5,093 nucleotides of DNA from Desulfobacula sp. (GTDB taxonomy: Bacteria > Desulfobacterota > Desulfobacteria > Desulfobacterales > Desulfobacteraceae). Below, piece after piece: positions 1-5,093 of the stretch. How positions within the stretch are numbered: position 1 is the stretch's first letter; the number at the start of each line of letters is the position of its first letter. Made by a program: the position numbers and the translations under genes. The DNA is taken from NCBI GenBank assembly GCA_023144585.1, contig JAGLFI010000098.1:1-5093 (forward strand), in the 5' to 3' direction. Under the pieces are notes generated by a model. That model ran no database searches and was not told where the DNA came from. It saw nothing but the letters and a program-made list of their open reading frames with translations.

Positions 1-1068
1 CTTTATGACGTCGGCTACAAATTCCTGGGAAGTACCAGGGGCGGCCTTGCCATGGCCACAGTATCCGCCTGCACGGCTTTTGGCGCAGTCTGCGGTTCCA
101 GTCCTGCAACAGCAGCAACCATGGCAACGGTGGGTCTTCCTGAAATGAAACGCTACAATTATGATGATGAGCTGGCCACAGGATCTGTTGCATCCGGCGG
201 TGGGATCGGTATGATTATGCCGCCCAGTGTTGTCCTGATCATTTACGGCATCCTGACAGAGCAGTCCATCGGTCAGTTATTTGTTGCCGGAATTTTTCCA
301 GCCCTTCTTATCACTCTTCTTTTCATTATTGCCATTTATATCAAATGCTGCTTTAATCCTGAGCAAGGTCCTTGCGGTGAAACATTTACCTGGGCGGAAC
401 AACTCAAGGCATTGTTCGGTCTCGGTGAAACACTTGCCGTGTTTACACTGGTTATCGGCGGTATTTTTATCGGCCTTTTTACACCGACGGAAGCGGCTGC
501 AATCGGTGCTTTCGGTATACTTGTCATTGCAATTATAAGAAAACAGATCACCTGGGCCGGATTTGTCAAATCCCTGTTAGAAACTTTAAGAACCTCGTGC
601 ATGGTCATGATGCTCATCGCAGGGGCCGTTATTTTTGGAAAATTTTTAGCTGTTACAAGAATTCCCTTTGAGATTGCCGGCTGGGTCAGTGAGCTTCAAA
701 TGGCGCCGTTCCTGGTTATGGCGATCGTCATTATGATCTATTTTATCGGCGGCTGTTTCATGGACGCCCTGGCTTTTGTCACCTTGACTGTTCCCATTTT
801 CTTTCCGGTTGTCATGGAACTGGGATATGATCCCATCTGGTTTGGTATCATCATCGTTATGGTAACAGAAATGGGGGTTATCACACCACCGGTTGGTATT
901 AACGTATATGTTGTCTACGGGGTGGCAAAAAATGTATTGGAACAGGAAATTCCTCTAGAAAAAATATTCAAGGGTATTTTGCCTTTTCTTATTGCCGTGA
1001 TTGTCGGTGTGATTATCCTGATTATTTTCCCGCAAATCATACTGTTTTTACCCCAACTCATGTATTGA
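1..1068 (+). CDS. dctM: TRAP transporter large permease (DctM family), 5'-truncated by window edge
   Basis: This is the large membrane subunit of a tripartite ATP-independent periplasmic (TRAP) transporter. It moves an organic acid across the inner membrane using an ion gradient, together with a periplasmic binding protein and a small DctQ subunit, whose genes would be expected before the window. The frame is open from base 1, so the first ATG seen (52) is internal; 355 codons are present against roughly 425-440 in the family. Family marks include the opening stretch STRGGLAMATVSA, the small-residue run GAVCGSSPATAATM, the loop GMIMPPSVVLIIYG, GLFTPTEAAAIGAFG in the middle, and PPVGINVYVVYGVAK near the C-terminus. 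Many hydrophobic helices are visible throughout. The substrate cannot be read from the sequence. The stop TGA (1066-1068) is followed two codons later by in-frame TGA TAA. The family call is firm; the symbol is a family label only. Confidence 0.93.
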   Translation, partial: LYDVGYKFLGSTRGGLAMATVSACTAFGAVCGSSPATAATMATVGLPEMKRYNYDDELATGSVASGGGIGMIMPPSVVLIIYGILTEQSIGQLFVAGIFPALLITLLFIIAIYIKCCFNPEQGPCGETFTWAEQLKALFGLGETLAVFTLVIGGIFIGLFTPTEAAAIGAFGILVIAIIRKQITWAGFVKSLLETLRTSCMVMMLIAGAVIFGKFLAVTRIPFEIAGWVSELQMAPFLVMAIVIMIYFIGGCFMDALAFVTLTVPIFFPVVMELGYDPIWFGIIIVMVTEMGVITPPVGINVYVVYGVAKNVLEQEIPLEKIFKGILPFLIAVIVGVIILIIFPQIILFLPQLMY

Positions 1069-1080
1069 CCTTGATAAATC

Positions 1081-1112
1081 AAAGAGTTGAGATTTTCATT
1101 TTTCAACTCTTT
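1081..1112. terminator. Hairpin just downstream of dctM, possible weak terminator
   Basis: AAAGAGTTGA (1081-1090) is perfectly complementary to TCAACTCTTT (1103-1112), with a 12-base loop that can shorten by one G-U and one A-U pair. It lies 13 bases past the dctM stop. The stem has few G-C pairs and only a short U run (CUCUUU) at its 3' side, so intrinsic termination would be weak. Because the stem is symmetrical it could also serve minus-strand transcripts. Confidence 0.4.
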
Positions 1113-1121
1113 ACAATATGA

Positions 1122-1158
1122 AGGATTCCCATTTGGATTAATTTTAAATGGGAATCCT
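1122..1158. repeat. Perfect 13-bp inverted repeat (intergenic hairpin)
   Basis: AGGATTCCCATTT (1122-1134) pairs exactly with AAATGGGAATCCT (1146-1158) across an 11-base spacer, and G-U/A-U pairs could lengthen the stem to about 16. It is the strongest hairpin in the gap between the convergent genes. No T-tract follows it on either strand, so it is not a textbook intrinsic terminator. It may act with the 1081-1112 hairpin as a 3'-end block or transcript-stabilising structure, or it may be a dispersed repeat element. Confidence 0.5.
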
Positions 1159-1239
1159 ATACAATTCACATCATCAATGATTTTAAGTAGTTGATTCCTT
1201 TTCTGATTTCGATATTCTTTTCTTTCTTGTTTAAGGTTC

Positions 1240-1270
1240 AAAAAAATCAAAACTATTGTGCAATATAGTT
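1240..1270 (-). terminator. Candidate terminator of the minus-strand two-component operon
   Basis: Reading the minus strand, AACTAT (1270-1265) can pair with ATAGTT (1256-1251), followed by TTGA and then seven T (1246-1240). The element starts about 40 bases after the response-regulator stop, where a terminator is expected. The stem is only 6 bp and AT-rich, so the call is tentative. A second ATAGTT copy at 1275-1280 gives an alternative, longer-looped fold. Confidence 0.3.
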
Positions 1271-1309
1271 CAAAATAGTTGAAAATATGTGTGCTGATTA
1301 AAGATTCTG

Positions 1310-2704
1310 TTAACGAAAAAGGTCCGAATCAATGGAAAACCGTTTCATGATTTGCTGCAAGGCCTGCCGATCCATATGGCATTGTTTGGCAGCCTGGGTG
1401 ATATTCCCGCTGGTTATGGAAAGCCTGGCGCCAATATAATCGTGATTAAACTCATGGAGTAATTTTTCTTTTGCTTCTTTATATGGCAACGCTGCAATGC
1501 TGTTGCTGTCAAACCCTTTAAACCCATAGCTTTTTTGCCCTGCATCCTTTAAGGGGATATCAGGCAGATCAATTACGTTCTCTTTTGAATAGAGGATTCC
1601 CTGAACAAGAATATTTTCAAGCTCTCTTACATTTCCCGGCCATGGCTGTTTCATCAAAAGATCCATCACCTCCTGAGAAATCATTTTGGGTTCTTTTTTT
1701 AATTTTCTGCAATGTTTTGACACAAGGTGTTCGGCAAAAATCGGGATATCGGTTATTCTGTCTCTCAAAGGCGGCAGTTCAATGGGAAGGACATTCAGCC
1801 GGTAAAAAAAATTCTCTCTGAATTCATGGTCGGCTATCTTTTGTTTAAGATTCCTGTTGGTAGAAGCGATAATCCGGACATCCACTTTCTTGACTTTTGT
1901 ATCCCCAAGGGGTTTTATTTCCTTTTCCTGAAGGACCCTTAACAGCTTGGTCTGGATGGAGGGTCCGATATCTCCGATTTCGTCAAGAAAAATCGTTCCT
2001 TTGTCCGCCACTTGGAAAAGCCCATCCTTGTCCCGGCTTGCATTGGTAAAAGCCCCCTTTTTATATCCAAATAATTCACTTTCCAGAATGAGCTCCGGAA
2101 TGGTCGGGCAGTGGACCGGGATAAACATTTTATCTTTTCGTGGACTCAAAGCGTGAATGGATCTCGCAGCCAGATCTTTTCCCGTTCCTGATTCTCCTGT
2201 AAGCAACACAGTGACATCACTTGATGCAACCAGATTAATTTGATCAAATACCCTTTGCATGGGCTCGCTTTTCCCAATCAAATGTGAGGATCTGGTCTCT
2301 TTTTCATTTAAAAGCCGCTTGTTTTCCTTTAGCAGTAAACTTCTTTCAAGGGCTTTTTGAATCTTAAAAATAATTTCATCCTGTTCAAACGGCTTGGGAA
2401 TGAAATCATAGGCTCCTTTTTTAATGGCCTTTACAGCAGACTTGATATTGCCGAAAACAGTTAACATGACCACTGTCAAATCAGGATAATTTGACCGGAT
2501 ATGCTCAAGCAGTCCAAACCCGTCCATACCCGGCATCCTGATGTCGCAGATCACCAGATCAAATGTTTCCTGCTCAAGAATCGATATGGCCATTTTTGCT
2601 GAAAACGCCATGGAAACCCTGCAATTAATTTCCGGTTCAAGGGTTCTTTGCAAAAGCCTTGTCATATCTTTTTCATCATCAACTGCAAGTATGGTTGCTT
2701 TCAT
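1310..2704 (-). CDS. Sigma-54-dependent response regulator (NtrC/AtoC-type)
   Basis: This cytoplasmic transcription activator of 464 residues has the usual length and order for the NtrC group. The receiver domain (about 1-120) has the acidic pair D9-D10, phospho-acceptor D54 in CDIRMPGMDGFG, T82 and K104. The AAA+ sigma-54 interaction domain (about 140-370) has Walker A GESGTGKD (170-177), the loop ELFGYKKGAFTNA, Walker B TIFLDEIGD (237-245), and the RENFFYRLNVLP and WPGNVRELEN motifs. A Fis-type helix-turn-helix (about 433-458, GNITQAAKQCHMDRQALQQI) binds DNA. It should be phosphorylated by the adjacent kinase and hydrolyse ATP to open sigma-54 promoters. The sigma-54 contact loop reads GAFTNA (217-222), not GAFTGA. 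ATG at 2704 is set by a strong ribosome site 5 bases upstream. The gene is intact, unlike the kinase before it. Its target genes are unknown and no -24/-12 promoter was recognised here. Confidence 0.95.
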   Translation of the reverse strand: MKATILAVDDEKDMTRLLQRTLEPEINCRVSMAFSAKMAISILEQETFDLVICDIRMPGMDGFGLLEHIRSNYPDLTVVMLTVFGNIKSAVKAIKKGAYDFIPKPFEQDEIIFKIQKALERSLLLKENKRLLNEKETRSSHLIGKSEPMQRVFDQINLVASSDVTVLLTGESGTGKDLAARSIHALSPRKDKMFIPVHCPTIPELILESELFGYKKGAFTNASRDKDGLFQVADKGTIFLDEIGDIGPSIQTKLLRVLQEKEIKPLGDTKVKKVDVRIIASTNRNLKQKIADHEFRENFFYRLNVLPIELPPLRDRITDIPIFAEHLVSKHCRKLKKEPKMISQEVMDLLMKQPWPGNVRELENILVQGILYSKENVIDLPDIPLKDAGQKSYGFKGFDSNSIAALPYKEAKEKLLHEFNHDYIGARLSITSGNITQAAKQCHMDRQALQQIMKRFSIDSDLFR

Positions 2705-2709
2705 TTTTA

Positions 2710-2715
2710 TCCCCT
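2710..2715 (-). promoter_or_regulatory. Ribosome binding site of the response regulator
   Basis: AGGGGA on the minus strand lies 5 bases before the ATG at 2704, inside the 19-base gap after the kinase stop (TAA, 2724-2726). It fixes the regulator start and allows its translation independently of the damaged kinase reading frame upstream. Confidence 0.8.
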
Positions 2716-2723
2716 GGTCATGC

Positions 2724-3419
2724 TTAAGTCATAGTGCTATCAGCAGGAAGACTGATGGTAAACAGCGTTCCCTTTCCTCTACTGCTTTTTACACGAATAT
2801 CACCCTGGTGCCGTTTAATAATACCATATCCCACGGAAAGTCCAAGCCCTGTACCCTGGCCAACCGGTTTAGTAGTAAAAAACGGATCAAAAATCCTGGT
2901 TAGATTCTTTTTATCAATCCCTTTTCCATTATCCTTTACCATAATCAAAATTTTATCTGGTTCTGTTTTCTGAGTGGTAATATCAATATTACCTTTTCCA
3001 TCAACGGCATGACAGGCATTGATGACCAGATTTACCATTACCTGGGCAAGCTCCTGTTCATTGCCAAGGATATTGAGTCTGTCTCCTGTGTATGGATTCA
3101 ATGACATTTCAATATTGCTGAAATCAGAATGGTTGGATAAAAATTTAACCACACCATCAACCACCTTATTAATATCACCAATACTCATCTCAGATGATCC
3201 TTTTCTTGAAAAAAAAAGAAGGTCCGACACAACTGTTTTACAATTCTTTACATGTTTTTCAATGATTCTCAAATCATCCTGATCATCGGATTCCTGTTTT
3301 AACAAAAGCTGGGTATATCCAAGAATAATTCCCAAAGGATTATTTATTTCATGGGCCACACCGGCAGACAATTCTCCAAGGGCAGCAAGCTTATCTGCCT
3401 GGGCAATCTGCCGTTCCAA
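2724..3419 (-). CDS. Histidine kinase core fragment (HisKA + HATPase_c), in a separate frame
   Basis: This open segment of 231 codons holds the whole catalytic part of the kinase. The HisKA H-box is LSAGVAHEINNP with His23 as the phosphorylation site. The ATPase domain has N-box NLVINACHA (Asn134), G1 DNGKGI (163-168), F-box FDPFFTTK (177-184) and G2 GQGTGLGLS (187-195). All catalytic motifs look intact. The first possible start is TTG at 3419-3417, three codons after an in-frame TAA (3429-3431). The coding sense EYK-LERQIAQADKL already runs through that TTG, as expected for the PAS-to-HisKA linker, so the TTG is more likely an internal codon of a frameshifted gene than a true start. If translated from TTG, the product would be a soluble kinase without its sensor. 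It ends TAA, 19 bases before the regulator. Confidence 0.7.
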   Translation of the reverse strand: MERQIAQADKLAALGELSAGVAHEINNPLGIILGYTQLLLKQESDDQDDLRIIEKHVKNCKTVVSDLLFFSRKGSSEMSIGDINKVVDGVVKFLSNHSDFSNIEMSLNPYTGDRLNILGNEQELAQVMVNLVINACHAVDGKGNIDITTQKTEPDKILIMVKDNGKGIDKKNLTRIFDPFFTTKPVGQGTGLGLSVGYGIIKRHQGDIRVKSSRGKGTLFTISLPADSTMT

Positions 3420-3583
3420 TTTATATTCTTAATGATGAAATGGTAGGTTTTGGCACATCCAAACGCACCGTAATCAATACCACCGGTAATAAGGACCAGT
3501 AATGATTCATTATCCGGTCTTAAAAATTCGGCTTTCTCATTTAAAATATATTCTTTTGAACCGATCTTGTTGCTGATTATTTC

Positions 3584-4207
3584 TCATTCAGATGGAGAAG
3601 CAAAAAAACTGCCCATGGTCATTTTTTTCATGATCATTTCGTCACGGGGGTACCCGGTGAGTTCAATGCCGGCCGGATTCGTCTCCAGAATCTTAAATTC
3701 ACTGTCTGTAACAAGAATGGTATCCAGGGCCTGCTCAAATATCCTGCGGCATTTATGCTCACTGCTTGTAAGCCTTTCTGTTCTTTCAATGACTTTATGC
3801 TCAAGGGTCTGATTCAGATCCATGAGTTCAATATGAGCGCCCTCAAGCTTTTTCCTGCCAATAAGAATTTTCTCGTTGATATTCCAATTTTGATTAAAAA
3901 AAAGAGTAATCAAACCCACCAGCATGAAAGAAACCGTGTTGATACTGCCGGTATAGGCACTGATTGCCTGCCAGGCTTCGGCATTGGATGAAAGAATTAA
4001 AAATTGTCTTAAGATATGACCGAATGATCTTGACACGGAAAAAATTGTTAATCCCGTACTGATCCACAACAGATAAAGAAAAACCGCATTATCCGGATCC
4101 AGCTCCCTTAGTATTCTGGCCTTATAAAGGGCCAGCAATGCAATGATGACCATGGCAACCGACCCTAAAATATCTACCGCCAGTATGGGGATAAACGAGG
4201 TAATCAT
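3584..4207 (-). CDS. Sensor N-terminal fragment: three TM helices, coiled coil, first half of PAS
   Basis: This segment of 207 codons is the input half of the kinase. Hydrophobic helices lie near residues 5-28, 42-58 and 91-104. Between the second and third is a polar stretch with SRSFGHILRQ (59-68). A probable cytoplasmic coiled coil follows (about 110-150, rich in E/K/L, with LNQTLEHKVIERTERL). A PAS domain then begins (about 151 on: RRIFEQALDTILVTDSEFKI, then ETNPAGIELTGYPRDEM). Translation stops at TGA (3584-3586) after FFASPSE, in the middle of the PAS fold, although the same frame continues with PAS-like sequence for about 50 codons. The start ATG (4205-4207) overlaps the upstream stop as ATGA and has a ribosome site 5 bases before it. 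The ligand sensed is unknown. Confidence 0.75.
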   Translation of the reverse strand: MITSFIPILAVDILGSVAMVIIALLALYKARILRELDPDNAVFLYLLWISTGLTIFSVSRSFGHILRQFLILSSNAEAWQAISAYTGSINTVSFMLVGLITLFFNQNWNINEKILIGRKKLEGAHIELMDLNQTLEHKVIERTERLTSSEHKCRRIFEQALDTILVTDSEFKILETNPAGIELTGYPRDEMIMKKMTMGSFFASPSE

Positions 4208-4212
4208 CGGGA

Positions 4213-4218
4213 TTCCTT
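4213..4218 (-). promoter_or_regulatory. Ribosome binding site of the sensor kinase
   Basis: AAGGAA on the minus strand sits 5 bases before ATG 4207-4205. It lies within the last codons of the upstream membrane-protein gene, whose TGA overlaps the kinase ATG (ATGA). This supports the chosen start and translational coupling of the two genes. Confidence 0.7.
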
Positions 4219-4478
4219 TTCTGCCATCATCTTCCTCTGGTCATTGACAAGACTTGAAAGTCCCCTATAAAGAAACAACATGACCGGCACACATAACAAA
4301 TGGTCCAGCTTTAACACATAATAAAATCAGGCAAGCAGGGATGAATCATTATTGGTGATGATCCTCATTTTTCCAAGAGAAATAGTCTCAATTTTTACAG
4401 CATGGATCTGATTATCAAAAAAATGCGCGGTGATGGCATCCAGGTTCCAGAGGATAAAAAAGAAGGCAGAGTATTGAA

Positions 4479-4709
4479 TCAGGCGCCCCCTTTTTGTTTA
4501 TCCAGGCCTTTGCCTGTGATGGTAAAAATAAGGGCCACCATGGAAAAAAGAAAAAAAAGATGTCCCACCTGGTGAGTGATAATCCCTTCCGAGCTTGCGT
4601 GAAGCTGGGTGGCCAATCCATCAACGGGGACAAAGATCAAACCTGCAACCATCATTGCAGGGATAAATTTCAAAAACAGCTGTAGGCTATATTGATTCTT
4701 TTTTGGCAT
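4479..4709 (-). CDS. N-terminal fragment of the small membrane protein
   Basis: This is the first open segment of the broken gene above, 76 codons with two likely membrane helices (about 11-33 and 48-66) and His at 37, 46 and 50. It ends in KGLDKQKGGA at a TGA (4479-4481) reached only because the frame shifts at the AAAAAGGGGG run. A -1 shift there gives KGGRLIQYSAFF instead and carries on into the rest of the protein. As an independent protein it would lack half its helices, so it is best treated as part of the pseudogene entry. Confidence 0.45.
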   Translation of the reverse strand: MPKKNQYSLQLFLKFIPAMMVAGLIFVPVDGLATQLHASSEGIITHQVGHLFFLFSMVALIFTITGKGLDKQKGGA

Positions 4710-5093
4710 ATTTTTTTTTAATTAGCATTTTTAATAACGCAAAAAGTATATATGACAAAATCAGGCAAATAACAAACCAGAGCAGGGAACTGACATTTGT
4801 CTGGGACGAAGACCCAAAAGAAAAGGAAAATATCCATTCTTTTCCAAACCGGGATAAAAGGGCTTGGGGCGGATACACCTTTGTTATATAAGAAACCATC
4901 AATAATATGGGAAGAACATTAACGATAAAATGTTTTAACAGCCCTTCAAAGAAATAATCATAATAGGCCTTGTTTAATTCTGCCTGGTCAATATTTTTTG
5001 CCAAGGTGTTACCCTTTTCCCTGTCAGGATGCTTCATGGCCTCTTCCCGCACACCCTGCCAGTATTTAAGTAGATGTTCCCAGTGCGAGAACG
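4687..5093 (-). CDS. Two-helix membrane protein of unknown function, 5'-truncated by window edge
   Basis: The frame is open from the right edge of the window to TAG 4687-4689, giving about 134 visible codons. A polar N-terminal part (FSHWEHLLKYWQGVREEAMK, then acidic and Lys-rich residues to about AELNKAYYDYFFEGLLKH) is followed by helix HFIVNVLPILLMVSYIT. A loop follows (PPQALLSRFG...SFGSSSQT), then helix SSLLWFVICLILSYILFALL and a basic tail (KKKYAKKES). GTG at 5052-5050 could be called as a start, but the sequence before it (HWEHLLKYWQG) reads as ordinary protein and no well-spaced ribosome site precedes GTG, so I take the gene as starting outside the window. No family is recognised. It overlaps the next membrane gene by 23 bases, placing it in the operon with the kinase and regulator. 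It is undamaged in the visible part. Confidence 0.72.
   Translation of the reverse strand, partial: FSHWEHLLKYWQGVREEAMKHPDREKGNTLAKNIDQAELNKAYYDYFFEGLLKHFIVNVLPILLMVSYITKVYPPQALLSRFGKEWIFSFSFGSSSQTNVSSLLWFVICLILSYILFALLKMLIKKKYAKKESI

Larger units (their letters stand above)
2724..4207 (-). pseudogene. Membrane sensor histidine kinase (3 TM-PAS-HisKA-HATPase), broken by one TGA and one -1 frameshift
   Basis: Joining three open segments gives one classical sensor kinase of about 494 residues. The N-terminal membrane region, a coiled coil and the first half of a PAS domain come from 4207-3587. A middle segment (about 3583-3426) continues in the same frame after an in-frame TGA; it ends the PAS domain with EFLRPDNESLLVLITGG and FIIKNI. 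The kinase core (3419-2724) is in another frame. The span of 1484 bases is one base short of a multiple of three, matching a single -1 shift near AAGAATATAAATTGG. The first segment starts at a good ribosome site and the last ends 19 bases before the regulator, so this was one gene cognate to that regulator. I cannot tell real decay from assembly error. A functional split is possible but needs a TTG start for the kinase half. Confidence 0.82.
4204..4709 (-). pseudogene. Small polytopic membrane protein of unknown function, broken by a -1 frameshift and an in-frame TGA
   Basis: Three consecutive open segments make one protein of about 168 residues with roughly four hydrophobic helices. The first (4709-4482) carries THQVGHLFFLFSMVALIFT. 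The second, in another frame (about 4490-4330), carries YSAFFFILWNLDAITAHFF and ends SLLA. The third, after TGA 4327-4329 in the same frame, carries FYYVLKLDHLLCVPVMLFLY and stops at TGA 4204-4206, overlapping the kinase ATG. The 506-base span is one short of a multiple of three. Hydrophobicity and the even pattern of short His/Asp motifs (HQVGH, LDAITAH, KLDH) at membrane edges suggest one continuous protein. I do not recognise a named family. Position before a membrane sensor kinase suggests a partner in sensing, or a membrane protein the system monitors. The start ATG at 4709 overlaps the upstream gene by 23 bases and has no clear ribosome site. Confidence 0.7.

Noticed and set aside
915..1250. 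Minus-strand open frame of 111 codons across the dctM end and the intergenic gap
   Set aside because: It overlaps a secure gene in antisense, has low-complexity Lys/Asn/Ile-rich sequence and no recognisable domain; part of its length comes from hairpin DNA.
1585..2156. Several plus-strand open frames opposite the response regulator
   Set aside because: They lie antisense to a complete, motif-rich gene and show no domain or ribosome site.
3453..3458. TGGCAC as the -24 element of a sigma-54 promoter on the plus strand
   Set aside because: No TTGC-like -12 element follows at the right spacing (AACG is found), and it lies inside the kinase gene facing the wrong way for any gene start.
3584..3586. 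TGA in the kinase as a selenocysteine codon
   Set aside because: No convincing SECIS-like hairpin was seen in the bases after the TGA, and a PAS strand position after SPSE gives no reason to expect a redox-active residue.
4415..4633. Minus-strand 72-codon frame over the membrane-protein gene
   Set aside because: It is a third-frame shadow of the same gene; the hydrophobic character comes from the overlapping real frames and it has no start signal or continuity with neighbours.
5050..5052. GTG as the true start of the rightmost membrane protein
   Set aside because: The frame is open to the window edge with ordinary protein-like sequence upstream, and no well-spaced ribosome binding site precedes the GTG.

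Overview
The window looks like a chromosomal segment of a moderately AT-rich Gram-negative bacterium. I infer a sulfate-reducer-like deltaproteobacterium (Desulfobacterota, perhaps Desulfobacterales) from the style of the proteins: a TRAP transporter large permease, a sigma-54 activator of NtrC type, and a membrane histidine kinase with a PAS domain. This placement rests on recognition by eye, not on a database search.

Layout. Positions 1-1068 (+) carry the C-terminal five-sixths of a TRAP transporter large permease (DctM family); its start lies before the window. Positions 1069-1309 form a convergent intergenic region with two perfect hairpins and an AT-rich stem plus T-tract that could end the opposing operon. 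From the right edge down to 1310 everything reads on the minus strand as one apparent operon. In order of transcription it has a partial two-helix membrane protein (4687-5093), a small polytopic membrane protein (4204-4709), a membrane-bound PAS/HisKA/HATPase sensor kinase (2724-4207), and a sigma-54-dependent response regulator (1310-2704). Spacing is tight: 23 bp overlap, ATGA overlap, then 19 bp.

The most striking feature is damage confined to the middle of this operon. The small membrane protein gene has a -1 frameshift at an A5G5 run (about 4486-4495) and an in-frame TGA (4327-4329). The kinase gene has an in-frame TGA inside its PAS domain (3584-3586) and a -1 frameshift at the PAS/HisKA junction (about 3420-3431). 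Recognisable protein sequence continues across all four lesions. The response regulator, the separated kinase core (HisKA + HATPase), the transporter and the visible part of the upstream membrane protein are undamaged. The region is therefore either decaying in its sensing half, or contains sequence errors. Less likely, it uses recoding.

If intact, the module would work as follows. One or two small membrane proteins accompany a membrane sensor kinase. The kinase would phosphorylate Asp54 of the regulator, which would then activate sigma-54 RNA polymerase at promoters I cannot identify in this window. A link to the convergent TRAP transporter is possible but not shown.
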